A stretch of 64,000 bases of DNA, from NCBI GenBank assembly GCA_045430305.1, contig JAILXW010000002.1, forward strand, positions 868,001-932,000, read 5' to 3'. The position numbers were made by a program, and so were the translations under genes. Within the stretch, counting starts at the first letter, position 1. Every line of letters starts with the position of its first letter. Shown one piece after another: positions 34,015 to 43,438 of this stretch. Below the pieces are notes generated by a model, which saw only the letters and a program-made list of their open reading frames with translations, was not told the DNA's origin and made no database searches. This DNA is from Agarilytica sp045430305. GTDB taxonomy: Bacteria > Pseudomonadota > Gammaproteobacteria > Pseudomonadales > Cellvibrionaceae.

Positions 34015-34905
34015 ATGACTGAAATTCAATTATCTGTACCGAGTGAGTCTGTCGTGAATGATAAGAGTTCTGATGATGTAACCAATGCGCTCGTTGATGC
34101 GAAAGCGCGGGCAGAAAAAAGTAAGACTCTTGGTGAGCCGCTGTGTGACGATCCCAAAATCGCCGTGCGAGATGTGGATGTTTTTTACGGTGATAAACAG
34201 GCGGTATTTGGCGTAAACCTCGATATTGCAAAAAATGAAGTGATTGCCATGATTGGCCCATCGGGCTGTGGTAAATCGACGTTTTTACGCTGTATTAATC
34301 GTATGAATGACACCATCGAGTCGTGTCGTGTCACAGGCAGTATCACGATGGACGATAAGAATATCTGTGATCCCAAAATAGACGTTGTTCCATTGCGTGC
34401 TCGTGTCGGTATGGTTTTCCAGAAGCCCAACCCATTTCCTAAAACGATTTATGAAAACGTGATTTATGGGCCAAAGATACATGGCTTAGTGTCTCGTCGT
34501 TCAGAGATGGACGAAGTGGTTGAGACGAGCTTGCGAAAAGCGGGTTTGTGGAATGAGGTGAAAGACCGGCTTCATCAACCTGGCACTGGGCTTTCGGGGG
34601 GGCAGCAACAGCGCCTATGTATAGCGCGTACGATAGCGGTAAGCCCGGAGGTTATATTGATGGATGAGCCGTGTTCTGCGCTAGATCCTATTGCAACTGC
34701 TAAAATAGAAGGGTTAATCGCCGAATTAAGCGAAAATTTTACGATCGCAATTGTGACCCATTCCATGCAGCAAGCTGCGCGTGTATCAGACAGAACAGCG
34801 TATTTCCACTTGGGTGAGTTAATTGAAGTGAACGATACCGATAAAGTATTTACCAACCCTGATCATGAACTGACAGAGTCCTACATTACCGGTCGTTTTG
34901 GATAA
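34015..34905 (+). CDS. pstB: Phosphate ABC transporter ATPase PstB
   Basis: ATPase subunit of about 296 aa. Walker A is GPSGCGKSTFLRCINRMND, the signature LSGGQQQRLCIARTIA, and Walker B VILMDEPCSALDPIA; the H-loop His is in IVTHSMQQAARVSD. The conserved GMVFQKPNPFPKTIYENV is diagnostic for PstB. The ATG at 34015 with GAAGAG upstream was chosen over a TTG at 33976 that lies inside pstA. The N-terminal about 45 residues before the core are not conserved. Confidence 0.96.
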   Translation: MTEIQLSVPSESVVNDKSSDDVTNALVDAKARAEKSKTLGEPLCDDPKIAVRDVDVFYGDKQAVFGVNLDIAKNEVIAMIGPSGCGKSTFLRCINRMNDTIESCRVTGSITMDDKNICDPKIDVVPLRARVGMVFQKPNPFPKTIYENVIYGPKIHGLVSRRSEMDEVVETSLRKAGLWNEVKDRLHQPGTGLSGGQQQRLCIARTIAVSPEVILMDEPCSALDPIATAKIEGLIAELSENFTIAIVTHSMQQAARVSDRTAYFHLGELIEVNDTDKVFTNPDHELTESYITGRFG

Positions 34906-34921
34906 GGTTTAGGAGACCAAC

Positions 34922-35644
34922 ATGGATTCTATGAATCTGGATCAACATATATCTCAACAATACAACGCAGATTTAGAGCAACTGCGCACCGCCTTACTTG
35001 AAATGGGTGGCTTGGTAGAAGAGCAGTTGGCAAATGCCATTGAAGCTATTGAAACCGCCAACAGCGAGTTGGCTGAGCGCGTTTTGAGTGTTGAAGATGA
35101 AGTTGACTCGCGTGAAATGGCGATAGATAGCGAATGCATGACGATTCTGGCGCGGCGTCAACCTACGGCTTCAGACCTACGGTTGGTTATGATGGCCAGC
35201 AAGGGTATTCGAGATTTGGAACGTATGGGTGACGAAGCTCATAAAATTGCCAAAATGGCCATTGCATTAAATGTCGAAGGTGGTACCACGCCGCGTGGCT
35301 TCGTAGAGTTACGTCACTTGGCGAGCGAAGTTAAAAAGATTGTGCGAATTTCTCTAGACTCGTTTGCGCGTTATGACGTTAACGCCGCGGTTAAAGTCGT
35401 GCGTTACGACAGAGACATTGATACCGAGTACAAATCTGCCGTACGTGAAATGATCACTTATATGATGGAAGATCCGCGTCAAATTACCCGAGTGATGAAC
35501 ATACTTTGGACCTTGCGTGCCCTCGAACGTATTGGTGATCACGCAAGAAATATTGCTGAGCAAGTAATATATTTAGTGCACGGCATGGATATTCGTCACA
35601 CCTCCATCGGTGACATTGAAAAACAGCTTGAGACTAAATCTTAA
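34922..35644 (+). CDS. phoU: Phosphate signalling protein PhoU
   Basis: A 240-aa all-helical protein with two PhoU domains of three helices each. Metal-binding-type motifs are visible in the first domain (EDEVDSREMAIDSECM) and the second (DRDIDTEYKSAVREM). It links Pst transport activity to the PhoR kinase and represses the Pho regulon when phosphate is plentiful. GGAG sits 7 bp before the ATG, and the gene follows pstB by 16 bp as the last gene of the operon. Confidence 0.96.
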   Translation: MDSMNLDQHISQQYNADLEQLRTALLEMGGLVEEQLANAIEAIETANSELAERVLSVEDEVDSREMAIDSECMTILARRQPTASDLRLVMMASKGIRDLERMGDEAHKIAKMAIALNVEGGTTPRGFVELRHLASEVKKIVRISLDSFARYDVNAAVKVVRYDRDIDTEYKSAVREMITYMMEDPRQITRVMNILWTLRALERIGDHARNIAEQVIYLVHGMDIRHTSIGDIEKQLETKS

Positions 35645-35771
35645 ATTCGGTCTTAAGCTGAGTCTTTCCCTTCTTTTTTCTCTCCCTCTTAGCCTCTGTG
35701 TTTCAGCGCGCAGGGCTAGGCTTTCTAATTTCTGCCCTCTCAAAGAATAAAAATCACACCGTAACAAAGCG

Positions 35772-35855
35772 CTGTAATATAAGTGTCACACTACGGAAAT
35801 ATGATTGACTCATAAGTGAAATATAGATGTCATCAAAATTACATAAATGTGTCAT
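35772..35855 (+). promoter_or_regulatory. Pho-box-like repeats ahead of the porin gene
   Basis: Two candidates with PhoB-type 7-4-7 spacing. The upstream one is CTGTAAT-ATAA-GTGTCAC (35772-35789). The downstream one is a triple repeat ATGTCAT-CAAA-ATTACAT-AAAT-GTGTCAT (35827-35855), whose outer units match CTGTCAT at 6 of 7 positions. A -10 hexamer is not clear in the AT-rich stretch that follows. The rest of the 307-bp phoU-porin gap shows nothing else. Confidence 0.6.
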
Positions 35856-35951
35856 TTATATTTAGTTTTTAACTGTTGGTCGAAATTTGGCCGCGATCGT
35901 ATTAATCAACGTTATAACTAGTACTAGTTTGTGAAATCATTGGAGCAAGGT

Positions 35952-36866
35952 ATGAAAAATCTAACTTGGGGTGTATTTATATTGGCTTTTGCTGCGACTC
36001 CGGCACTTGCCGAGCCAACGCTTTACGGTAAAGCTAATCTTTCGTTTCAAACAGCAGACGAAGGCGACGAGTCAATGACGGAGCTTAAAAGCAACGCTTC
36101 GCGTATTGGGGTAAAAGGCGATTATAAAGTAGATGATAAAATCACAGCCATTTATAAAGCGGAGTTTGAAGTTCAGTTTGATGATGGCGATAAAGAAGGC
36201 GAAACCTTTTCTCAGCGCAATATTTACCTGGGTTTGAAAGGCGACTTTGGTACTGTCAAAGCAGGTAAATTTGATACGCCGTTAAAAACAGCTCAAAAGA
36301 AAGTAGATTTATTTAACGATCTTGAAGGTGATATCAAGAACGTGATCACAGTAAACGATAATCGTGCTGACAATATTGTCGGTTATGAAACACCCGAGTT
36401 TTCAAACTTTAAAGGGAATGTGGCTTTTGTGGCGAGTGAAGAAGACGGTGTTAGCGATGGTATTTCCGCATCGGTGACTTACGCTGTTGATGCCTTGTAC
36501 GTTGCTGCTGCACTTGATCAAAATGTAGAGTCAGAGGATATTGACACACTTCGTTTGGTTGCTCAGTACAACATTGGTGATTTCCAGATTGGCGCGTTGT
36601 ATGAATCGATGGATGATGAAGCGGCGGAAGAAGACGTCGATGCAATCTTTGTCTCTGTGAAATACAAAATGGGTGATCTAGCGCTTAAGGCTCAATTGGG
36701 TAGCTCTGACGTTGTCGTAGAAGACGGTGAAACATTAAGTATTGGTGCAGACTACACACTTGCGAAAAACTTAAAGACATTTGCCTACTATACGCAAAGT
36801 GAATCAGACTCTGTTGATGGTGTCGATAATGACTATCTTGGCGTAGGTATAGAACTCAAGTTCTAA
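35952..36866 (+). CDS. Gram-negative porin, probably phosphate-regulated
   Basis: General porin of about 304 aa. A signal peptide (MKNLTWGVFILAFAATPALA) is followed by EPTLYGKANLSFQTADEG, the typical first strand. Anti-parallel strands continue to a C-terminal Phe (YLGVGIELKF). A sequence resembling the porin L3 constriction loop occurs around TPLKTAQKKVDLFNDLEGD. ATG at 35952 with GGAGCAAGG upstream was chosen over a GTG at 35931. Its place after phoU and the Pho-box-like repeats ahead of it suggest use in phosphate uptake. Channel selectivity cannot be read by eye. Confidence 0.88.
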   Translation: MKNLTWGVFILAFAATPALAEPTLYGKANLSFQTADEGDESMTELKSNASRIGVKGDYKVDDKITAIYKAEFEVQFDDGDKEGETFSQRNIYLGLKGDFGTVKAGKFDTPLKTAQKKVDLFNDLEGDIKNVITVNDNRADNIVGYETPEFSNFKGNVAFVASEEDGVSDGISASVTYAVDALYVAAALDQNVESEDIDTLRLVAQYNIGDFQIGALYESMDDEAAEEDVDAIFVSVKYKMGDLALKAQLGSSDVVVEDGETLSIGADYTLAKNLKTFAYYTQSESDSVDGVDNDYLGVGIELKF

Positions 36867-36896
36867 TTCACAAGATGTTGATGTTGATGTGGATTG

Positions 36897-36922
36897 AAGA
36901 GGGCAGCGCCCCTCTTTTTTTT
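36897..36922 (+). terminator. Intrinsic terminator after the porin gene
   Basis: Stem AAGAGGG (36897-36903) with CCCTCTT (36910-36916), a 6-nt loop CAGCGC, then an unbroken run of T to 36922. It lies 30 bp after the porin stop codon and is well formed for plus-strand transcription. Confidence 0.9.
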
Positions 36923-37012
36923 CGCGCCTATATTTCAGCCCTATATTCAGCGATAGAAGTAGATATGAGTATGAACGCCATTTGAAGTCCGAGTGTTGGC
37001 CTGAGGCCGCCC

Positions 37013-37339
37013 TTAGCCTCCTGATCGCTTTGCTTTAAGCCCTTCTTTTTCCAAAAACTCCATGATCTTGCCGCGTTGGTCGCCCTGAATTTCTATACGG
37101 CCATCTTTCACCGTACCCCCAGTGCCACAATGTTGCTTGAGTTTCTTGGCGAATTTCTTGAGTTGAGCAATATCCATATCGAAGCCTTCAGCAATACTGA
37201 CACCTTGACCTTTTCGGCCCTTAGTCTCGCGGCTTACACGCACAAAACCGTCATTACTGGCCTTCACTGCGTCATTATGCTTCTCTTCTTTGACTCGCCC
37301 ACTTTCCGTTGAATATACAAGTCTACTATCTTTACTCAT
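37013..37339 (-). CDS. yciH: SUI1/eIF1-family translation protein YciH
   Basis: A 108-aa protein whose C-terminal 80 residues match the SUI1 fold: GFVRVSRETKGRKGQGVSI, a LKKFAKKLKQHCGTGGTVKD segment and IQGDQRGKIMEFLEKEGL. The KQHCGTGGTVK motif is the family hallmark. YciH in E. coli influences start-codon selection and binds 30S subunits, though it is not essential. The N-terminus is short and charged (MSKDSRLVYSTESG). It stands alone between the porin terminator and a divergent channel gene. Confidence 0.95.
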   Translation of the reverse strand: MSKDSRLVYSTESGRVKEEKHNDAVKASNDGFVRVSRETKGRKGQGVSIAEGFDMDIAQLKKFAKKLKQHCGTGGTVKDGRIEIQGDQRGKIMEFLEKEGLKAKRSGG

Positions 37340-37427
37340 GGCTCGGTCTCGTTCATCTTACTTAAAATTTGGTATACGGGCAGATTAACCTTTAACATAG
37401 GTCGGTGACGTACTAGCATTGTATTGT

Positions 37428-38243
37428 ATGAATAAGAACGAAAGCTTAAAAGAATTTCTTTATCGCGTCATTTTTGGCACAGATACACCTGCAGGAAAAG
37501 GTTTCGACATTTTTCTGATTGCAGTGATTCTACTGAGTGTGCTCGCATTGATGCTGGAGTCTATCGTTGGTGGGGAAGAGCCTTACCATAGCGCTATTCG
37601 TATCGGCGAATGGGTGTTTACCGTTCTGTTTACCATTGAATACTGCACTCGAATCTATTGTTCGCCCAACCCACGCCAGTATGTATTTAGCTTTTACGGC
37701 TTGATAGATTTGGTGTCCATAGTCCCCACCTATTTGAGCTTGTTGATTCCGGGAACCAATGTGCTCTTGGTGATACGTATCATGCGTTTCTTGCGTATTT
37801 TCCGTGTTTTGAAGCTTGTGCGTTATTTGACAGAAGCGAATACCTTGGTACGTTCGATGTACCACACTCGGCGAAAAGTGGCGGTTTTTTTCTTGTCTGT
37901 CTTGGTCTTAGCAACTATTTTCGGTTCTCTAATGTATGTGGTGGAAGGCCCCGGCAATGGTTTTAGCAGTATCCCTAAAAGTATATATTGGACCATCGTC
38001 ACCATCACTACAGTCGGTTATGGCGATATCACTCCGCAAACACCACTGGGTCAGTTTATTGCTGCCCTAGCGATGTTAATGGGCTACTCTATTATCGCAG
38101 TGCCAACGGGGATTTTTACTGCTGAGCTTGCGCAAGAAATTCAGCGCGAAAGAAAAAGCGTACTTTGCCCAAACTGTGCGACGGCCGGTCATGATCATGA
38201 TGCGCACTTCTGTCGAACTTGTGGGGGTAAGTTGAGCCCTTAA
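37428..38243 (+). CDS. Kv-type potassium channel with C-terminal zinc ribbon
   Basis: A six-helix voltage-gated-type ion channel of about 271 aa. Segments S1-S3 are hydrophobic (IFLIAVILLSVLALMLE onward). S4 carries regularly spaced arginines (VIRIMRFLRIFRVLKLVRYL). The pore loop has the K+ selectivity filter in TITTVGYGDITPQ, and S6 is AALAMLMGYSIIAVPTGIFT. After S6, a short C-terminal domain has two CxxC pairs (CPNC and CRTC), a predicted rubredoxin-like zinc ribbon. The ATG at 37428 was preferred over a TTG three codons upstream. The metal site might gate the channel or only stabilise the cytosolic end. Confidence 0.9.
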   Translation: MNKNESLKEFLYRVIFGTDTPAGKGFDIFLIAVILLSVLALMLESIVGGEEPYHSAIRIGEWVFTVLFTIEYCTRIYCSPNPRQYVFSFYGLIDLVSIVPTYLSLLIPGTNVLLVIRIMRFLRIFRVLKLVRYLTEANTLVRSMYHTRRKVAVFFLSVLVLATIFGSLMYVVEGPGNGFSSIPKSIYWTIVTITTVGYGDITPQTPLGQFIAALAMLMGYSIIAVPTGIFTAELAQEIQRERKSVLCPNCATAGHDHDAHFCRTCGGKLSP

Positions 38244-38273
38244 GTTTGCCAAGAAAAACGTATTCTGTTTTTT

Positions 38274-39200
38274 CTACATTTTTTCCGTTTTCCTTTTGAT
38301 GCCTGTGTGAATCGTACCCTCATCGCACGTGTGCGGGTTGTTTTTGAATTGTTTGCGTTTGCTTCTCTGAATATGCGTAGACGATTTCAACCAGTAAACG
38401 AGCTTGAAATTTCCCTCAAAGTCCTCTACAACCGCGGTACAGGATTCGACCCAATCTCCCGTATTTAGATACGCTATGCCATTGATATCTTTTTGCGCCG
38501 CTTGGTGGATGTGACCGCAAATTACACCATCGAACCCTTGTTTTTTAGCTCCCAACGAAACAGCTGCTTCATAGTCATGAATATATTCTTTTGCCCGTTT
38601 AATGTGCGTTTTTAAAAAAGCTGCGAATGACCAGTAACCATACCCCCAGCGTGCTCGCAATATATTAAAAGCGCGGTTAAGCAGCATCAGAAATTCATAG
38701 CCGACGTCGCCGATGTATTTCAATACGATTGAACAGCGTGTAACCCCTTCAAACTGATCTCCGTGAATCACCAAGTAGCGCTTGTTTTTAGCACAGGTAT
38801 GGGTAATGCGATTTACAATATGAATGTTATCAAATGCGTTATTGGCATATTTCCGCAAGAATTCATCATGATTGCCTGTTACGTAGTAAACGGGGGTGCC
38901 GGTTTTAGATAGCTTAAGTAGGTGGCGAATAACGCGGTTAAAACTCTTATGCCAGTAAACGCCAGACTTCATCCTCCAGCCATCAAAAATATCTCCGACC
39001 AAATAAAGCTGTTCACATGCATTAAATTTTAGAAATTCAGAAAGGTGATGAGCCTTACAATCTTTGGTGCCTAAGTGCACGTCCGAAATAAAAATACTTC
39101 GGTAGGTGTTGTGTGTCTCCCCGGGGTAACGAAAGCCCGCACCGAAAGAGGGGGCTTTTACTTGTCTATGCGGTTCGGAAATATCTGGTGGATGTGGCAT
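38274..39200 (-). CDS. LpxH-like UDP-2,3-diacylglucosamine diphosphatase family phosphoesterase
   Basis: Calcineurin-type metallophosphoesterase of 308 aa. All metal-ligand motifs are visible in order: FISDVHLGTKD, LVGDIFDGW, VTGNHDEFL, LVIHGDQFEG and VICGHIHQA. The arrangement matches the COG2908 family that includes LpxH, the lipid A enzyme that cleaves UDP-2,3-diacylglucosamine. The protein is about 65 residues longer than E. coli LpxH and has extra sequence at both ends, so it may be a paralogue with a different lipid or nucleotide substrate. Confidence 0.85.
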   Translation of the reverse strand: MPHPPDISEPHRQVKAPSFGAGFRYPGETHNTYRSIFISDVHLGTKDCKAHHLSEFLKFNACEQLYLVGDIFDGWRMKSGVYWHKSFNRVIRHLLKLSKTGTPVYYVTGNHDEFLRKYANNAFDNIHIVNRITHTCAKNKRYLVIHGDQFEGVTRCSIVLKYIGDVGYEFLMLLNRAFNILRARWGYGYWSFAAFLKTHIKRAKEYIHDYEAAVSLGAKKQGFDGVICGHIHQAAQKDINGIAYLNTGDWVESCTAVVEDFEGNFKLVYWLKSSTHIQRSKRKQFKNNPHTCDEGTIHTGIKRKTEKM

Positions 39201-39425
39201 GCCTGTATTTTCCGTAGTTAATATGACAATGCGGTGACGATTTTGTTAAGGGTGCGTGACGCCAGAAAATGTCGCGAAATCATAACAATTGGCCGGTTTA
39301 TAGACAGTTAACAGTGAAGCCTGGTCTATACTGACGAAGCTACTTTCCTGTTTTTAAAACGAAATATTCGATATGTGCGGGAAAATAAAGCGTCAACAGG
39401 TGGGGCAAGGTGCCAGGAGATTTGA

Positions 39426-41585
39426 TTGACTGAACCATCCTTAAAACAAGAAACGTATCTTGATGCCGATAACCTCGGCGGCAATTCTGAGCTTCGGCTT
39501 TTGCTTAATTCTCTGCGTTCGAGCGTGATTTATTTTGATCGCTGGTGTGTGGTGCGTTATGCCAATATGCAAGCATGCCAGTGGCAAAAGACCCCTTCAT
39601 TACTTGGTAAGAGCTTTATTGACCTAGCCAAAGGCTGGGACAACCCCTACGAACGTCATCGTGAACTAATGCAAGTGATACGCAGTGGGGAGGCGTGCTG
39701 GAAGTCAGAAGAGTGTTGTTTTTCAGACGGGCAAGAATTTTGGTATCAAGTTGATAAAATCCCGACGCGCGATAACAGCGGTGATGTTGATGGTGTACTT
39801 TTAATTCTACAAGACACCAGTGAACATGTTATACAAAATAAGGCTCTGCGAGAAAGCGAAACACGCTACCGTGCTTTAGTGAAAAATAGTGCCGACGCGT
39901 TATGGCATTATGAGATTCGCCCACCTGTTAACACCACTTTACCCTATGCCGAACAAGCACGACTTATATATCGCCGTGCGCACTTGGCTGAGTGTAATAA
40001 GAAGCTCGCCGATTTATTTGGGTTTGAATCTACAAAAGAACTTATAGGTCTTCCGCTTTATGTGAAACGATCTATGGTGTCAAAAGAGGAAGTTGAGTCT
40101 TTTGTTAAAAATCATTATCGCCTAGAGGGGGCCGAACTTAGTGCCCTTAATAGTAAAGGCGAGCATTTGCTATTAGAGACATCAGCGATTGGCGAAGTGG
40201 ATAATGGCATGCTTTTGCGATTTTGGGGCAGTAGCCGCGATATTACCGAGCATAAGCAATATCTCGATCGTATGGAGTATTTAGCCAATCATGATAGCCT
40301 GACCAGCTTGCCTAATCGAATATATTTGTATCGTCGTATAGAAGAGACCCTGAGTTCACGTAAAGGTGATCAGAAGTGCGCGTTACTTTTAATGGATTTA
40401 GATCGTTTTAAAGAAATTAACGATACCCTTGGTCATTTGACTGGCGATAAAGTACTAAAAGAAATTGGCCCACGGCTAGAATCAGAGTTGGGTGAGTTGC
40501 CGGGTGTTGTTGCACGTTTAGGTGGGGATGAATTTGCGATATTTTTATCAAATATTCGCAACCCTCAGCAAGCCGTGGTTATGGCGCATCGGTTTTTAGA
40601 TGCTATATGCCAAATGTTTGAACTCGATGGTATTCATACTGAAATTTCAGCGAGTATAGGTGTGTCGATCTCGCCCGATCAGGCGCAAGATGTTACTACG
40701 ATGATGCGTTACGCAGATGTCGCCATGTATCACGCGAAGCGTAGGTTAAAAGGCGTGTCGCTTTATGACCCCAATTATGACTCTCATTCGCCATTTCGCT
40801 TGGAGTTAATGGGGGCTTTAGGGCGAGCTATTCGCGAGAATGAACTGCATTTACACTATCAGCCAAAAATACAGATCAGTGAAGATTGTGTTTACGGGTT
40901 TGAAGCCTTGCTGCGCTGGGAACACCCGCAGCTTGGTTCTGTTCCTCCGAGTGATTTTATTCCTATTGCGGAAATGTCGAATGTCATTTATCCGCTTTCA
41001 GTATGGGTAATGGAAGAAACAATTAAGCAGTGTGCCCAGTGGCGAGAGCAAGGGTTGAGTGTTACCGTGGCAATGAATTTATCGGCACGTAACTTAATGG
41101 ATGAACGGGTTGTCGATGATTTAAAACGCTTATTAAATGAATACCAATTGGAAGGTCAGTACTTGGAAATGGAAATTACAGAAAGCATGATTATGTCTGA
41201 CCCGAAGCGTGCTCAAATTGCATTAGAAAAAATTAATACTTTGGGTGTGAAACTTTCTATTGATGATTTTGGCACCGGGTATTCTTCTTTAGCATATTTA
41301 AAGCGTTTACCCGTGCAAACCCTAAAAGTAGATCGCACTTTTGTAGATGGAATGTTGGACGATGAGCATGATGAAATAATTGTGCATTCTACCATTCAGC
41401 TTGCGCACAACCTTGGTTTAAGCGTGGTGGCTGAGGGCGTAGAAAATGTTGCAACCTATGAAAGGTTGCGAGAGCTGCAATGTGATGCAGTACAGGGTTA
41501 CTTGTTTGCTCGACCCATGGATAAAGACAAAGCTGAAAACTGGTTTAAAGAGGGTGGTTGGATGGAACCAATTAAGGGTTTGTAA
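39426..41585 (+). CDS. PAS-PAS-GGDEF-EAL cyclic-di-GMP protein
   Basis: A 719-aa cytosolic protein for c-di-GMP turnover. Two PAS-like sensor domains lie in the first 285 residues, the first with ILQDTSEHVIQNKALRESET at its end. The GGDEF domain follows, with the intact active motif RLGGDEFAIFL and an LMDLDRFKEINDTLGH signature. The EAL domain has the signature FEALLRWEHP, the loop DDFGTGYSSLAYLKRL, and Asp/Glu residues for metal binding, so a phosphodiesterase is plausible. Both catalytic motifs look intact, so direction of activity cannot be decided. Start is TTG at 39426 after AGGAGA. Confidence 0.92.
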   Translation: MTEPSLKQETYLDADNLGGNSELRLLLNSLRSSVIYFDRWCVVRYANMQACQWQKTPSLLGKSFIDLAKGWDNPYERHRELMQVIRSGEACWKSEECCFSDGQEFWYQVDKIPTRDNSGDVDGVLLILQDTSEHVIQNKALRESETRYRALVKNSADALWHYEIRPPVNTTLPYAEQARLIYRRAHLAECNKKLADLFGFESTKELIGLPLYVKRSMVSKEEVESFVKNHYRLEGAELSALNSKGEHLLLETSAIGEVDNGMLLRFWGSSRDITEHKQYLDRMEYLANHDSLTSLPNRIYLYRRIEETLSSRKGDQKCALLLMDLDRFKEINDTLGHLTGDKVLKEIGPRLESELGELPGVVARLGGDEFAIFLSNIRNPQQAVVMAHRFLDAICQMFELDGIHTEISASIGVSISPDQAQDVTTMMRYADVAMYHAKRRLKGVSLYDPNYDSHSPFRLELMGALGRAIRENELHLHYQPKIQISEDCVYGFEALLRWEHPQLGSVPPSDFIPIAEMSNVIYPLSVWVMEETIKQCAQWREQGLSVTVAMNLSARNLMDERVVDDLKRLLNEYQLEGQYLEMEITESMIMSDPKRAQIALEKINTLGVKLSIDDFGTGYSSLAYLKRLPVQTLKVDRTFVDGMLDDEHDEIIVHSTIQLAHNLGLSVVAEGVENVATYERLRELQCDAVQGYLFARPMDKDKAENWFKEGGWMEPIKGL

Positions 41586-41708
41586 CGTAGATGATTGCCA
41601 GTTAAAAGACACATGGCAAACACATGTATAGCGCTAGAGGCCTGAATCAAACGTGTAATGCCCCTTCTTTAAAATATAAAGTCAGCGTAACGTTCAGCGT
41701 TGCTTGGC

Positions 41709-43154
41709 TTAAAGTCGGTCTTCTACCTTCAGTTTCATTGCGTATTTTAGGCGCTGCTCTACACGGGCAAGTAAGTATTTATCTTTTTTAACAATCTTTT
41801 GAGCATTTTCCAATTGAATGATGGCTTTGTCGTATAAGCCATTCAATAAAAAATATTCTGCACGAGCGGTATGAACAGCGAAGATGTTTCCGACTAGGCC
41901 GTGCACCTCAGCTAATAAATACCACACGTAGTCATCTTTGGGGCGGCGTTGGCTGTGCGCGAGCAAGAGGTTTTCACACTCTTCGTACTTACTTGCTTTC
42001 ATAAGGATTTCAGCAAAGCGAATGTTAAGTGCATGATGTTTAGGAAAGCGTTTAATCTGTTCACGCAAGCGTTTAAGCGCGGCGTCAAAGTTTTTCTCTT
42101 CGGCTTCGATTTCAGCCATGGCAATTAAGTAATATAGATTTTCGGGGGCCGTCGCTAGCAAAGGTGTAAGCAATTTTTTGGCCGCTTCACTTTTATTCGC
42201 ACGGGTAAGCGCAACCACTAAGCCATAGGTCGCCACGTCTTGTGGGTATTTATTGCCTTCTAATTCGTTTTCTAAACGCCTAATGGCAAGCTGCGTATTA
42301 TTTTCGTTAGCGAGCACTGCGTGAATACGTGCAAACTGATATTCGAGACTTTGTGGGTGAAATTTTTGATCGTATTTAAGAGCGCGAACTTTTGCGTCTG
42401 ATACGCGTGATTCGGTTAGCGGGTGCGTTAACAAAAACTCAGGTGGGCGTTGAGAATAGCGTTGAGATTTCAGCATGTTTTCAAACATATCGCCCATCGC
42501 TTCAGGGTTTTTACCTGAACGCACCATTGTTTCCATACCGATGCGATCGGCTTCTTGTTCCATCTGGCGGCTAAATCGCAATTGAGATTCTATCGCTACC
42601 GCTTGAGCGGCAGAAATTGCAGCAATGCCGACATCGCCACCTGCGGTTGCAGCGAGTAAAATGCTAGCAAGTAGCCCTGCCATGGTAGATAAGGCTTTTT
42701 CTTTTTGATCTGCAACACGGCGAGCATAGTGACGCTGGCTTAGGTGAGCCAACTCGTGAGCGAGAACAGAAGCAAACTGATCTTCAGTATCCGCGTATTC
42801 AAATAGACCAGTATGTACGCCTATGACGCCTCCGGGCACAGCAAAGGCATTGAGCGCCTGGTTTGCTATTACTAATACACTTAAGCGCTTGTCATCTAGA
42901 TCACTGTAATAGCTGAGCCCCCGAATCATGTCTTCCGTATAGCTTTGTAAAAATGGGTCGGAAGAGGTGGGTACTTTTGCGCGATACAAGCGCAGCCACT
43001 TTTGCCCCAGTTCGTACTCTTGGCGCGGTGTAATCAGGCCGGTACTGGCATCCCCTAGGTCGGGCAGCAAAATATCAGCGGCATGGCCAAATTCGCTGCT
43101 GGCAAGAGTCAAAAGCATAATGGCTATATGAAAGTGAAGTCTCAGCTTTATCAA
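41709..43154 (-). CDS. bepA: BepA-like periplasmic M48 metalloprotease with TPR
   Basis: A 481-aa exported zinc metalloprotease/chaperone that acts on misassembled outer-membrane proteins at the BAM complex. A signal peptide (LLTLASSEFGHAA) precedes the catalytic HELAHLSQRH. The third ligand is in EQEADRIGMETM, and the C-terminal half is TPR (for example LYYLIAMAEIEAEEKNFDAA). Length agrees with E. coli BepA/YfgC (487 aa), and TPR sequence accounts for roughly the second half. It is divergent from the TusA-like gene across a 284-bp gap in which I see no clear promoter. Confidence 0.92.
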   Translation of the reverse strand: MIKLRLHFHIAIMLLTLASSEFGHAADILLPDLGDASTGLITPRQEYELGQKWLRLYRAKVPTSSDPFLQSYTEDMIRGLSYYSDLDDKRLSVLVIANQALNAFAVPGGVIGVHTGLFEYADTEDQFASVLAHELAHLSQRHYARRVADQKEKALSTMAGLLASILLAATAGGDVGIAAISAAQAVAIESQLRFSRQMEQEADRIGMETMVRSGKNPEAMGDMFENMLKSQRYSQRPPEFLLTHPLTESRVSDAKVRALKYDQKFHPQSLEYQFARIHAVLANENNTQLAIRRLENELEGNKYPQDVATYGLVVALTRANKSEAAKKLLTPLLATAPENLYYLIAMAEIEAEEKNFDAALKRLREQIKRFPKHHALNIRFAEILMKASKYEECENLLLAHSQRRPKDDYVWYLLAEVHGLVGNIFAVHTARAEYFLLNGLYDKAIIQLENAQKIVKKDKYLLARVEQRLKYAMKLKVEDRL

Positions 43155-43438
43155 AGTTGAGCTCCATTACGTTCGCCACATAACGAGGCCGTTGCGCATG
43201 TAAATAGATGATGAGAGTCAGGCATTTGCCACATTGTCTAATTTACTTTTAAGTGTCTGATTGAATTAAGAATTATATGTGCTTAGGATTATAGCGGAAT
43301 AGCTTATACTCTCGCTCATATAACTCTACTATGTAGTGTATAAGTATTGGGTCATTGGTGCTGCTCGGATATTAGATCTCTGATCGTTGTCTTGGTTCCG
43401 AAAGCGCATTTAGGCAAACACTATTCAAAAGGCCATCA

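Noticed and set aside
41709..43154. Possibility that the second M48 protease is a duplicate of the one at 5281-7134
   Set aside because: Domain layout differs: this one has the standard BepA length and TPR tail, while the other has an extra C-terminal beta domain and operon context. They share a family but do not look like a recent duplication.
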